From: Saccharothrix saharensis
Lineage (GTDB): Bacteria; Actinomycetota; Actinomycetes; Mycobacteriales; Pseudonocardiaceae
DNA: 64,000 nt
NCBI RefSeq assembly: GCF_006716745.1
Contig: NZ_VFPP01000001.1
Span: 3,534,001 to 3,598,000, forward strand
Reading direction: 5' to 3'
The notes below the pieces were generated by a model that was not told where the DNA came from, did not search any database, and worked only from the letters and a program-made list of their open reading frames with translations. The position numbers and the translations under genes were made by a program. This document shows positions 43,438 through 53,839 of this stretch, in pieces (the stretch's first letter is position 1; every line of letters begins with the position of its first letter).

Positions 43438-44160
43438 GTGTACGCGCTCGACCTGCCCCAGTCCCGGCTGCTGTTCTTCTTCCTCGGCCTGGTGCTGACC
43501 TTCGTCCTCATCAGGATCAGCGTGCGCCTGATCCGGGCGAAGGTCCGCTGGTGGCCGGGCAACATCACCCCTGGTGGCACCCACATCCACCACGTCGTGT
43601 TCGGCGCGGTGTTCATGCTGCTCGGCGGGGTGATCGGGCTGGCCGTGCCGGACGACATGCACGGGGTGCGGGTTGCCGCAGCCGCGTTGCTCGGCGTGGG
43701 CGCGGCCCTGGTGCTCGACGAGTTCGCGTTGATCCTGCACCTGCGGGACGTGTACTGGACCAAGGACGGCCGGCTGTCGGTGGACGCGGTGTTCCTGGCG
43801 ATCGGCATGACCGGCCTGCTGCTGCTCGGCGCGCGACCGCTGGGCTACGACGAGTTCTACGGCGAGGGCGTGGCCCTGCGGGTGCTGATCATCCTGCTCA
43901 ACCTGGGGTTCGCCATCGTGGCGCTGCTCAAGGGCAAGGTGTGGACCGGGCTGCTCGGGCTGCTGGTGCCCGTGCTGCCGGAGATCGGGGCGGTGCGGCT
44001 GGCCCGCCCGGGTTCGCCGTGGGCCCGCTGGCGGTACACCGAGGGCTCCCGCAAGCTGCGCCGGGCGTACCGCCGGGAGGCCCGCATCCGCCAGCCGCTC
44101 ATCCGGGTGAAGATCCGGGTGCAGGAGTTCATCTCCGGGCGGCACGACGAGGAGGCCTGA
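43438..44160 (+). CDS. conserved-type integral membrane protein of unknown function
   Basis: A 240-residue protein with about five to six hydrophobic helices (LLFFFLGLVLTFVLIRISV, HHVVFGAVFMLLGGVIGLAV, VAAAALLGVGAALVLDEFAL, AVFLAIGMTGLLLLGA, VLIILLNLGFAIVALL) and a conserved THIHHVVFG segment next to a membrane boundary, then a basic helical C-terminal tail (RWRYTEGSRKLRRAYRREAR). GTG 43438 lies 24 nt after the RHIM-like gene, so they are probably co-transcribed. If the RHIM-like protein is an adaptor, this membrane protein is its nearest candidate effector, but that is conjecture. Family not recognised. Confidence 0.6.
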   Translation: MYALDLPQSRLLFFFLGLVLTFVLIRISVRLIRAKVRWWPGNITPGGTHIHHVVFGAVFMLLGGVIGLAVPDDMHGVRVAAAALLGVGAALVLDEFALILHLRDVYWTKDGRLSVDAVFLAIGMTGLLLLGARPLGYDEFYGEGVALRVLIILLNLGFAIVALLKGKVWTGLLGLLVPVLPEIGAVRLARPGSPWARWRYTEGSRKLRRAYRREARIRQPLIRVKIRVQEFISGRHDEEA

Positions 44161-44170
44161 TCCCCCGGTC

Positions 44171-44617
44171 TCAGCTCTCCGGTTCCGCGAAGTCGTTGGT
44201 CAGCCAGCGCACCGGACGACCGGTGAACAGCACGAACGTGCCGGACGGGTCGACGGTCTCGGACTCGGCGAACGCCCGCGCATCCGCTTCGGGCATGTAC
44301 CGGCTCGCCACGGCCCGCACCTCGTCGGCCGACGGCGCCCGGTCGGCGCGTTCGACCACGCACTCGGCGGTGACGTAGCGGTACGGGTGGGTCGGCTGCT
44401 GCACGTTCAAGCTGAACGCGCCCGCCCGTTCCAGCAGCCGGGTCTTGCGGGCCGTGCGGCCCTGCGTGCCGGTGAAGAACGTGATGCGGCCGTCCCGGTA
44501 GGCGTAGAACACCGGCACGGTCAGCGGTGGTCGGTCCTCGGCCGCGACGCTCAGCACGGCGACGTGGGGCCCGCCGAGGAACTCGTCACGTTCGGCTTCG
44601 GTGAGGCTGCGGTCCAC
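44171..44617 (-). CDS. pyridoxamine 5'-phosphate oxidase-like flavin/F420-binding protein
   Basis: A 148-residue split-barrel protein of the PNPOx superfamily: HVAVLSVAAEDRPPLTVPVF (first strands), RITFFTGTQGRTARKTRLLE, YVTAECVVERADR, and a C-terminal VLFTGRPVRWLTNDF. Such small actinobacterial proteins bind FMN, F420 or haem; which one cannot be decided. It lies 10 nt after the DUF899 gene on the same strand, so it is probably under the same HxlR-controlled promoter and may take part in a redox or detoxification response. Confidence 0.8.
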   Translation of the reverse strand: MDRSLTEAERDEFLGGPHVAVLSVAAEDRPPLTVPVFYAYRDGRITFFTGTQGRTARKTRLLERAGAFSLNVQQPTHPYRYVTAECVVERADRAPSADEVRAVASRYMPEADARAFAESETVDPSGTFVLFTGRPVRWLTNDFAEPES

Positions 44618-44627
44618 CGGGATCTCC

Positions 44628-45278
44628 TCAGTACTCGTCGCGCAGGCGCAGCCACGCCATGGTCGGGGTCTGCGGCCAGCCCTCGGGCGAGTCCTCCCAG
44701 CGCTCCTGGCGGCCGTACGGGGTCAGGTCGAGCAGGTTGAAGTCCATCCGCAGCCGGTCCACGCCTCGGCCGCTGGTGAAGTACGTGCGGAACACCTCGT
44801 CGCCGTCGCGCAGGAACACGCTCAGCCCGAAGCCGCCGCCCAGGCCCAGCTCGTCGGAGAACGCCTGCCCGGACGAGTACCAGGGCACGGTCCAGCCCAT
44901 CCGCTCGCGCACGGGGGCGATCTCGGGCTGCGGCGCGCGTGACATCAGGATCAGGGTGGTGTCGCGGGCGTTGAGGTGGATCTGGTCGGCGAGGTTGTCG
45001 GTGAACGAGCAGCAGCCCGAGCACAGGTGGTCGTCACCCGGCGCGAGCATGTGGTGGTAGGCGATGAGCTGTCGCCGGCCGGCGAACAGGTCCGTGAGGC
45101 CGACCACGGCGCCGTCGGGCGCGGTGAACTCGTGGCCGGTGCCCAGCCGCACCATCGGCAGCCGGCGGCGCCGAGCGGCCAGCGCGTCCAGCGCGTGGGT
45201 GAGCTCCTTCTCCTTGACGAGCAGGTCGTCGCGAGCGGCCTGCCACTCCTGCGGGGTGACGACGGTCGGTCGAGCCAT
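44628..45278 (-). CDS. DUF899 family (thioredoxin-fold-like) protein
   Basis: A 216-residue protein with a basic N-terminal coiled region (WQAARDDLLVKEKELTHALD, LAARRRRLPMV), HHMLAPGDDHLCSGCCSFTD with a conserved CSGCC cluster, RAPQPEIAPVRERMGW and PYGRQERWEDSPEGWPQTP at the end, all typical of DUF899. The fold is thioredoxin-like; the Cys cluster suggests redox chemistry. ATG 45278 follows GGAGG. The promoter region has two GTTCCCT/AGGGAAC palindromes shared with the divergent HxlR gene, so expression is probably repressed by it. Confidence 0.85.
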   Translation of the reverse strand: MARPTVVTPQEWQAARDDLLVKEKELTHALDALAARRRRLPMVRLGTGHEFTAPDGAVVGLTDLFAGRRQLIAYHHMLAPGDDHLCSGCCSFTDNLADQIHLNARDTTLILMSRAPQPEIAPVRERMGWTVPWYSSGQAFSDELGLGGGFGLSVFLRDGDEVFRTYFTSGRGVDRLRMDFNLLDLTPYGRQERWEDSPEGWPQTPTMAWLRLRDEY

Positions 45279-45290
45279 GGCGCACCTCCA

Positions 45291-45307
45291 AGTTCCCTCA
45301 GGGAACT
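45291..45307. promoter_or_regulatory. operator palindrome 1 (HxlR divergon)
   Basis: AGTTCCCTCAGGGAACT: perfect 8-bp arms around one central base, lying 13 nt before the DUF899 start, over its expected transcription start. Confidence 0.8.
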
Positions 45308-45323
45308 GACCGTACCGCAGACA

Positions 45324-45338
45324 GTTCCCTGAGGGAAC
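45324..45338. promoter_or_regulatory. operator palindrome 2 and shared -35 region (HxlR divergon)
   Basis: GTTCCCTGAGGGAAC: same arms as palindrome 1, centre 32 bp away (three helical turns). Its halves supply TTCCCT -35-like hexamers in both directions: with TAGGCT (45349-45354) for the HxlR gene and TACGGT (45309-45314, minus strand) for the DUF899 gene. A bound regulator would block both. Confidence 0.75.
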
Positions 45339-45361
45339 CCTCAAGCGGTAGGCTCGGTCGC

Positions 45362-45817
45362 GTGCAGCGGACCCGGTTCGGCGACATGGCCTGCTCGATC
45401 GCGCGCACCATGGACGTCGTCGGCGAGCCGTGGTCGCCGCTGATCCTGCGGGACGTCTACGTGGGCATCTCGCGCTTCGACCAGCTCCAGGACGACCTCG
45501 GCATCTCCCGCAAGGTCCTCGCCGAACGGCTGAAGTGGCTCGTCGAGCAGGACGTGCTGGAACGCCGCGAGTACTCGACCAAGCCACCCCGCCACGAGTA
45601 CGCGCTCACGCCGAAGGGCGTCGAGCTGGTCGAGCTGCTGATGGTGATGGTGCGCTGGGGCGACCGCTGGACGGCGGGCGACGCCGGTCCGCCGGTGCTC
45701 TACCGCCACCACGCGTGCGGCCGGGTCGCGCACGTGGAGCTGCGCTGCTCGGAGTGCGGCGAGCCGATGGGGCCGACCGACGTCGACGTGCTCCCCGGCC
45801 CCGGCAGCGCCGCCTAG
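45362..45817 (+). CDS. HxlR-family transcriptional regulator
   Basis: A 151-residue winged-helix protein: MACSIARTMDVVGEPWSPLI (Cys near the N-terminus, as in many redox-sensing HxlR proteins), RFDQLQDDLGISRKVLAERL recognition helix, and DVLERREYSTKPPRHEYALT wing. The C-terminus has a second Cys cluster, HACGRVAHVELRCSECGEPM, which looks like a zinc or redox site. GTG 45362 lies 7 nt after TAGGCT, giving a leaderless mRNA. The twin palindromes upstream are its likely binding sites, controlling itself and the DUF899/PNPOx pair. Four bases at the 3' end overlap the convergent lipoprotein gene. Confidence 0.87.
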   Translation: MQRTRFGDMACSIARTMDVVGEPWSPLILRDVYVGISRFDQLQDDLGISRKVLAERLKWLVEQDVLERREYSTKPPRHEYALTPKGVELVELLMVMVRWGDRWTAGDAGPPVLYRHHACGRVAHVELRCSECGEPMGPTDVDVLPGPGSAA

Positions 45818-46920
45818 CCGGTCAGGATGCCCAGCTCAGCGCAGTCGTCCGCGGTGTCGCCCGCGCACAGGTCGACCGGCTTGACCACGCTCTCGGCCAC
45901 CAGCGCGCGCACGTTCTCGCGGGTGATCAGGTCCGCCCCCAGCAGCACCGACTTCACGTCCCGCTTCGCCACCAGGTCGCGGGTGTTGCCGGTGGCCAGG
46001 TCGTCCGCGCCGCTGAGGTCGCCGCGCGCCACCGCGATGGCCAGCCGCGCCGCCGCCTCGGCCTCGTCCCGGATCGGCTTGTAGACCGTCATGCACTGCT
46101 CGCCGCGCAGGATCGCGCGCAGGCCCTCCACCGTGGCGTCCTGCCCGGTCACCGGCACCCGCCCGGCCAGCCCCTTGGCCTTGAGCACCTCGATGGCCGC
46201 GCCCGCCAGCCCGTCGTTGGCCGCGACGACGCCGTCCACCGAGCCGCCGTTGGCCGACAGCATCTGTTCGAACGCGGCCTTGCCGAGCACCGGGTCCCAC
46301 TTGTCGATGGCCTTGCTCTCCACCAGGCGCAACGCCCCGGTGTCGTACTTGGGGCCGAGCTTGCGGCGCTGGCCGTCGAAGAACAGCGTGGCGTTGTTGT
46401 CCGTCGGCGCGCCCTGCAACTCCATGATCCGCGCACCCGGCTTCTCGCCCAGGCACCGCAGCAGGCCCTCGGCCTGCAACTCGCCCACGTTGAGGTTGTC
46501 GAACGAGACGTAGTACTCGGCCTGGCCACCCAGGCTGATCCGGTCGTAGTTGATGACCGGGATGCCCGCGTCCTTGGCCTTGCGCTCGACCGCCGCGCCG
46601 CCCTCGGGGCTCAGCGGCGTCGTCATCAGCACCTTCACCCCGCGGGCGATCATCTCGTCGGCGAGGCTCGCGAACCGGGTCTCGTCACCGTCCGCGTTCT
46701 CGATCACGCCCTCGACGCCCGCGAAGTTCAGCGCCTGGAGCAGCAGCGGCCGGTCCTGCTCCTCCCACCGGTCCGACGACGAGCGGTCCGGCAGGATCAC
46801 GCCGACGACGGGCTTGGCCGTGCGGCCGGTGGTGGGCGAGAGCGCGTCGTCCGACGCGCCGCACGCTCCCGCGAGCAGGACGAGGACACCGCAGGACACG
46901 GCCGTGACTAGCCTTCGCAT
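45814..46920 (-). CDS. sugar ABC transporter substrate-binding lipoprotein (XylF-like), without permease
   Basis: A 368-residue periplasmic-binding-protein type 1. The signal peptide ends in a lipobox LLAGAC (about residue 20). The two lobes show PVVGVILPDRSSSDRWEEQD, VKVLMTTPLSPEGGAAVERK, YYVSFDNLNVGELQAEGLLR and GVVAANDGLAGAAIEVLKAK, a pattern of xylose/ribose-type binding proteins. The C-terminal CAGDTADDC may form a disulfide. No permease or ATPase gene is near, so it may serve a transporter elsewhere or a sensor. ATG 46920 (MRRLVTAV) chosen. Confidence 0.85.
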   Translation of the reverse strand: MRRLVTAVSCGVLVLLAGACGASDDALSPTTGRTAKPVVGVILPDRSSSDRWEEQDRPLLLQALNFAGVEGVIENADGDETRFASLADEMIARGVKVLMTTPLSPEGGAAVERKAKDAGIPVINYDRISLGGQAEYYVSFDNLNVGELQAEGLLRCLGEKPGARIMELQGAPTDNNATLFFDGQRRKLGPKYDTGALRLVESKAIDKWDPVLGKAAFEQMLSANGGSVDGVVAANDGLAGAAIEVLKAKGLAGRVPVTGQDATVEGLRAILRGEQCMTVYKPIRDEAEAAARLAIAVARGDLSGADDLATGNTRDLVAKRDVKSVLLGADLITRENVRALVAESVVKPVDLCAGDTADDCAELGILTG

Positions 46921-47232
46921 TCGCCAACCCCTTGCGCGGGCACATCCGCCGCGGACGGCGTGAATACGGAATGTCGCGGAATTCCAACCCCCCGGGCGGC
47001 GGTTCGTCAAGACGTAGCAACCCCGCAGCTCCGAATGGTCCGCGCCATTCGGTCGGTTGACCTTCCCGGAACATCGAACCTGCTGGTCGGACCGTTACAG
47101 AGGGTATATATCACGCTCCGCAGCCGATTGGTCACGGATTCGGCAGGTACGAAAGGGGACTTCCCGTTGCGGTGAATTGTGTGCGATGGTGTCGCCTGCC
47201 GAACCCTGGCCGGGTGTGTGAGGAGTAGCAGC
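46921..47232. other. 312-nt divergent intergenic region
   Basis: No gene was seen here. It must carry promoters for the binding-protein gene (minus) and the small exported-peptide gene (plus). Visible elements are an AT-rich GGGTATATATCACG near 47103, a TTGACC at 47057, and an imperfect repeat GAATGGTCCGCGCCATTC (47033-47050) with 6-bp palindromic ends GAATGG/CCATTC that may bind a regulator. Confidence 0.4.
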
Positions 47233-47379
47233 GTGAGAATCATCCCCGCAGCGCTGGTGGCCGTGGCCGCCGCGGCGTTGCTCGCCTTGGGCGCCGGGTC
47301 CGCCGCCGCCGATCAGGCCACGCCGGACCACACCGTCGCCGTCGCCAGCACCAACGTGGACGACAACCGCGACATGTAG
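47233..47379 (+). CDS. very small exported peptide (48 residues)
   Basis: GTG 47233, with GAGGAG ending 7 nt upstream, encodes 48 residues: a clear signal peptide (RIIPAALVAVAAAALLALGA, cleavage likely after GSAAA) and a mature peptide of about 22 residues, DQATPDHTVAVASTNVDDNR plus DM. A strong terminator follows 5 nt after the stop, so promoter, ribosome site, frame and terminator define a real unit. It has the same design as the gene at 19056. Candidate secreted peptide signal; function unknown. Confidence 0.65.
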   Translation: MRIIPAALVAVAAAALLALGAGSAAADQATPDHTVAVASTNVDDNRDM

Positions 47380-47384
47380 GCAGC

Positions 47385-47432
47385 TACGGCGATCCCCGCC
47401 CACCGGCTCGCCGGAGGGCGGGGATCGCCGTA
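47385..47432 (+). terminator. terminator of the small peptide gene, shared with convergent glyS
   Basis: A perfect 17-bp stem (TACGGCGATCCCCGCCC, 47385-47401, with its complement at 47416-47432) and a 14-nt loop. It lies between the peptide stop and the convergent glyS stop (47443), so it can serve both strands. Confidence 0.85.
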
Positions 47433-47442
47433 CGCGACGGGT

Positions 47443-50427
<2,985 letters not shown>

Positions 50428-50603
50428 CGCAGCAGTCTACGAACGGGACGCGGCCGAACTTACAATCGGGTAACCGACCTGGTCAGACCGCCCTCGGCCC
50501 GGTATCACCACGTCCGGCGAAGCCGCTGTGCGACGCTGGTGGCAACCCGGACCACCTGTCATGCGTCCACTGGGACGTACCCGGGTACATGGGAGGAGTG
50601 GGA

Positions 50604-52502
50604 GTGGACAACCGGCCGCCGAGGCCAGGCGAACCCGACGGGTTCCGCAGGCGACCCGTTCCCCCTCGGAGTCCTTCCGCAGGTCAGCCGCCGCGCGCGC
50701 AGGAGCCGCCCCGGCGCTCCGAGCCGGGGGCGCGGTTCGACCCCCCTCGTCGCGGCCCCGAGCGCCCGACCGGCGAGCGCCGCGTGCCCGGTGAGCGGCC
50801 GAACCGCCCGGTCGACCCGGCCTCGCCCCGCCCGAACCCGCCGCGCTCGGCCGACCGCGCCCGCGCGGGCAACGAGCCCGGCCGCCCCCGTCCCACCGAC
50901 GACCGCAGGACCGAAGGTCGACGCCCCGCCGACCCCCAGCGCGTCGGCCCCGCGCCACGACCGACCGGGCAACGCCCGCGCCCGCCCGCCGGCCGCACGG
51001 GTCCGCCGCGCCGCCGCCCGCCCGCGCGCTCCGCCTCCGGCGGCGCCGTCTTCGGCCGGTCGCTGCTCGCGCTGTTCTCGGCGGCCGTGCTGCTGGGCAC
51101 CGGCTACGCGTGGGCGAACCTGAACACGCTGCTCAACGAGATCGCCACCACCGACGTGATCAGCGACGCGGGCGGCGGCGAGAAGCCCGCCGACGGGTCG
51201 GTCGACATCCTGATGGTCGGCATGGACAGCCGCACGGACTCCAAGGGCAACCCGCTGCCCCAGGAGATCCTGAGGGAGCTGCACGCGGGCAACGAGAACG
51301 ACGGCGGCCTGAACACCGACACGCTGATCCTGATGCACGTGCCCAACGACGGCGGCAAGGCGGTCGCGGTGTCGTTCCCGCGCGACTCCTACGTGCAGAT
51401 CGCGGGCGGCTACGGCCGGCACAAGATCAACTCGGCGTACGGCTACGGCAAGAACGAGGCCGTCGCCGAGCTCGAGCGCTCCGGCGTCAGCGACCCGGCG
51501 GAGCTGGAGGTCAAGTCCCGCCAGGGCGCGGCCAAGACCCTCATCACCACGATCGAGGACCTGACCGGCGTCACCATCGACCACTACGCCGAGATCAACC
51601 TGGTCGGCTTCTACGAGATCACCAAGGCCGTCGGCGGCGTGGACGTGTGCCTCAACCAGGCCACCCGCGACGACATGTCCGGCGCGAACTTCGCCGCCGG
51701 CCAGCAGAAGATCCAGGGCCGCGAGGCGCTGGCGTTCGTCCGGCAGCGCTACGGGCTGCTGCGCGGCGACCTCGACCGCATCGTGCGCCAGCAGGTGTTC
51801 ATGGCGGGCCTGGCCAAGCAGATCCTGTCCGCGGGCACGCTGTCGGACCCCGGCAAGCTGCGCTCCCTGATCGACGCGCTGACCAAGTCCATCGTGCTGG
51901 ACAAGGACTGGGACGTGCTGCGGTTCGCGACCCAGATGAAGGACCTGACCGGCGGCAGCCTCAAGTTCGAGACGATCCCGACCGGCAACCCGGAGTTGGC
52001 CACGCCCGAGGACGGCATGGCGGTCGAGGTCAACGAGCGCGAGGTGAAGCGGTTCTTCAAGACCCTCCGCGCCGACCCGAACGCGACGGCCGCCGGCACG
52101 CCCGCGATCGACAACGCCACGGTCACCGTCGAGGTGCGCAACGCCTCCGGCATGCCGGGCCTGGCCGGCCGGGTGCTGGAGGCGCTCGTGACCGAGCGGT
52201 TCGTCGACGGCGGCGCGGCCAACGCCTCGCCCATGGACGTGTCGGTGGTCCGCTACGGCGTGGGTGGCGAGGCCGGCGCCGAAGCCGTCTCCACGGCGCT
52301 GGGCGGGCTCGACCTGGAAGAGGACCCCGACATCCCGGCCGGTCACGTGCGCGTGTTCGTGGGAGCGGACTACGCCGGACCGGGCACGCAGAACCTCGCC
52401 GGCAAGCCGCTGGTCGGCTTGGACGGCGCGCGGCAGCAGCAGCCGGACCCGACCACGACCGAGCCGCCCATCACGGCGGACGGGGTGCGCTGCGTCAACT
52501 GA
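50604..52502 (+). CDS. LytR-CpsA-Psr (LCP) family cell-wall glycopolymer ligase
   Basis: About 632 residues. Residues 1-155 are an Arg/Pro-rich cytoplasmic stretch, then one membrane helix (FGRSLLALFSAAVLLGTGYA). The LCP domain runs about 190-400 with DILMVGMDSRTD, NTDTLILMHVPNDGG, SFPRDSYVQIAG and HKINSAYGYG, including the arginines and Asp that bind the polyprenyl-pyrophosphate head group. A LytR_C domain (about 505-605, VTVEVRNASGMPGLAGRV) follows. LCP enzymes attach arabinogalactan or teichoic-type polymers to peptidoglycan. GTG 50604 follows GGGAGGAG; ATG 50589 is possible. Confidence 0.9.
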   Translation: MDNRPPRPGEPDGFRRRPVPPRSPSAGQPPRAQEPPRRSEPGARFDPPRRGPERPTGERRVPGERPNRPVDPASPRPNPPRSADRARAGNEPGRPRPTDDRRTEGRRPADPQRVGPAPRPTGQRPRPPAGRTGPPRRRPPARSASGGAVFGRSLLALFSAAVLLGTGYAWANLNTLLNEIATTDVISDAGGGEKPADGSVDILMVGMDSRTDSKGNPLPQEILRELHAGNENDGGLNTDTLILMHVPNDGGKAVAVSFPRDSYVQIAGGYGRHKINSAYGYGKNEAVAELERSGVSDPAELEVKSRQGAAKTLITTIEDLTGVTIDHYAEINLVGFYEITKAVGGVDVCLNQATRDDMSGANFAAGQQKIQGREALAFVRQRYGLLRGDLDRIVRQQVFMAGLAKQILSAGTLSDPGKLRSLIDALTKSIVLDKDWDVLRFATQMKDLTGGSLKFETIPTGNPELATPEDGMAVEVNEREVKRFFKTLRADPNATAAGTPAIDNATVTVEVRNASGMPGLAGRVLEALVTERFVDGGAANASPMDVSVVRYGVGGEAGAEAVSTALGGLDLEEDPDIPAGHVRVFVGADYAGPGTQNLAGKPLVGLDGARQQQPDPTTTEPPITADGVRCVN

Positions 52503-52518
52503 GGACCGGGGGGCAGTC

Positions 52519-53184
52519 GTGCGGGACTTCGTCGAGCGCATCCGCTGGAAGCGGGTGCTGATCGCGCTCGGCCTCCTGGCCGTGCTCGTGGCCACGCCGT
52601 GGGTGTGGGTGCAGGTCGGCAGCGCCGCCTACCGGCACGACGCGTCCGACGTGCCGGACGCGCCGGTGGCGCTCGTCCTCGGCGCGGGCCTGACCAGGGC
52701 GGGCACGCCCACGCCGTTCCTGGCGGGCCGGCTCGACGTGGCCGCCGACCTGTACCGGCGAGGCAAGGTCGAGGTGCTGCTGGTCAGCGGAGACAACAGC
52801 ACCACCGACTACGACGAGCCGACCGCGATGCGCGCCTACCTGATCGACCGGGGCGTGCCGGCCGACCACGTGGTGGCCGACTACGCGGGCCTGGACACGT
52901 GGGACTCGTGCACGCGGGCCAAGCGGATCTTCGGCGTCGAGCGGGCGACCGTGGTGACCCAGGAGTTCCACCTGCCGCGCGCCGTGGCGCTGTGCCGCTC
53001 GGCGGGCATCGAGGCGTCCGGTGTGGGCCACGACACGTCGGCCTGGTTCGCGACCACGTCCTACGGGCACTTCCGGGAGGTGTTCGCGGCCGGCAAGGCG
53101 ATGTGGGACGGGCTCGTGGCCAAGCCCGACCCGCGCTTCCTCGGGCCGCGCGAGAACGGCGTCACCAGCGCGTTGAGGCGTTGA
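52519..53184 (+). CDS. SanA/YdcF-like DUF218 membrane protein
   Basis: A 221-residue protein with one N-terminal helix (VLIALGLLAVLVATPWVWV) and a DUF218 alpha/beta domain: PVALVLGAGLTRAGTPTPFL, VEVLLVSGDNSTTDYDEPTA, VVADYAGLDTWDSCTRAKRI and VVTQEFHLPRAVALCRSAGI, the SanA type, linked to vancomycin or envelope barrier function in enterobacteria. The active site, if any, is outside the membrane. GTG 52519 begins 16 nt after the LCP gene, so both are probably one transcript for envelope work. Confidence 0.88.
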   Translation: MRDFVERIRWKRVLIALGLLAVLVATPWVWVQVGSAAYRHDASDVPDAPVALVLGAGLTRAGTPTPFLAGRLDVAADLYRRGKVEVLLVSGDNSTTDYDEPTAMRAYLIDRGVPADHVVADYAGLDTWDSCTRAKRIFGVERATVVTQEFHLPRAVALCRSAGIEASGVGHDTSAWFATTSYGHFREVFAAGKAMWDGLVAKPDPRFLGPRENGVTSALRR

Positions 53185-53315
53185 AACGCTACTTTCAGTA
53201 CCACTCGGTTAACCCGATCGGGCGATAATTCGGACAACTCGCGTAAGCAACCGTCCGGTCGAGCTTTCCATCTGCGTGGGGTCTGTCGGGGCCCCGGCGG
53301 ACTGGAGGATCGACG

Positions 53316-53798
53316 GTGCAGATCGACACAGCGGCGTACCAGCGCGTGCTCGGCGATGAGCTCCGCAGCCTTCGCAAGCAGCGCGGATGGACTCGCAAGG
53401 AGCTCAACCGCCGGCTGCAGAGCGACATCTCGCTGCAGACGCTGGCCACGTACGAACTGGGCACCCGCCAGTGCTCCGTGACGAGGTTGGTGGAGATCTG
53501 CGTCGCGCTGGGCGTGCCCGCGCACCAGGTTCTCGCGCGGGTGCACGAACGCGTGTTCGGTGACACCCCCGCCGGGCACCTCTCCGTCGACCTGGCCACG
53601 GTCGTCGCCGACACGCGACCGCAACTGATGCCGCTGCGCCGCTGGGCGCAGGGCAGGCTCGCGCACCTGGTGCCCGGCCAACCGCCCGAGGTGCACCTCG
53701 ACCTGCCCGCGCTGGAGTACATGGCCCAGTTGTGCCAGCTCAGCACGGTGGACCTGATCCGGACCCTGCGGGAGCTCGACCACCACGGGCCCCGGTAG
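53316..53798 (+). CDS. XRE-family helix-turn-helix regulator
   Basis: A 160-residue DNA-binding protein: LRSLRKQRGWTRKELNRRLQ and ISLQTLATYELGTRQCSVTR form the HTH, LVEICVALGVPAHQVLARVH a third helix; the C-terminal 80 residues end in a conserved-looking helix LPALEYMAQLCQLSTVDLIR that may dimerise. GTG 53316 follows TGGAGGATCGACG. It precedes murT by 41 nt on the same strand. Proteins of this design recur in Pseudonocardiales, resembling BldD-type regulators only loosely. The palindrome CCCGATCGGG (53213-53222) upstream may be a self-operator. Confidence 0.75.
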   Translation: MQIDTAAYQRVLGDELRSLRKQRGWTRKELNRRLQSDISLQTLATYELGTRQCSVTRLVEICVALGVPAHQVLARVHERVFGDTPAGHLSVDLATVVADTRPQLMPLRRWAQGRLAHLVPGQPPEVHLDLPALEYMAQLCQLSTVDLIRTLRELDHHGPR

Positions 53799-53839
53799 CA
53801 TCGGGGGATCTCCCTCCCCTGACAGATCCGGGAAGTCGG

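Noticed and set aside
45291-45338. Palindromes at the HxlR promoter as a LexA box
   Set aside because: The sequence GTTCCCT-N-AGGGAAC lacks the GAAC-N4-GTTC spacing of actinobacterial LexA sites and matches the HxlR/DUF899 pair better.
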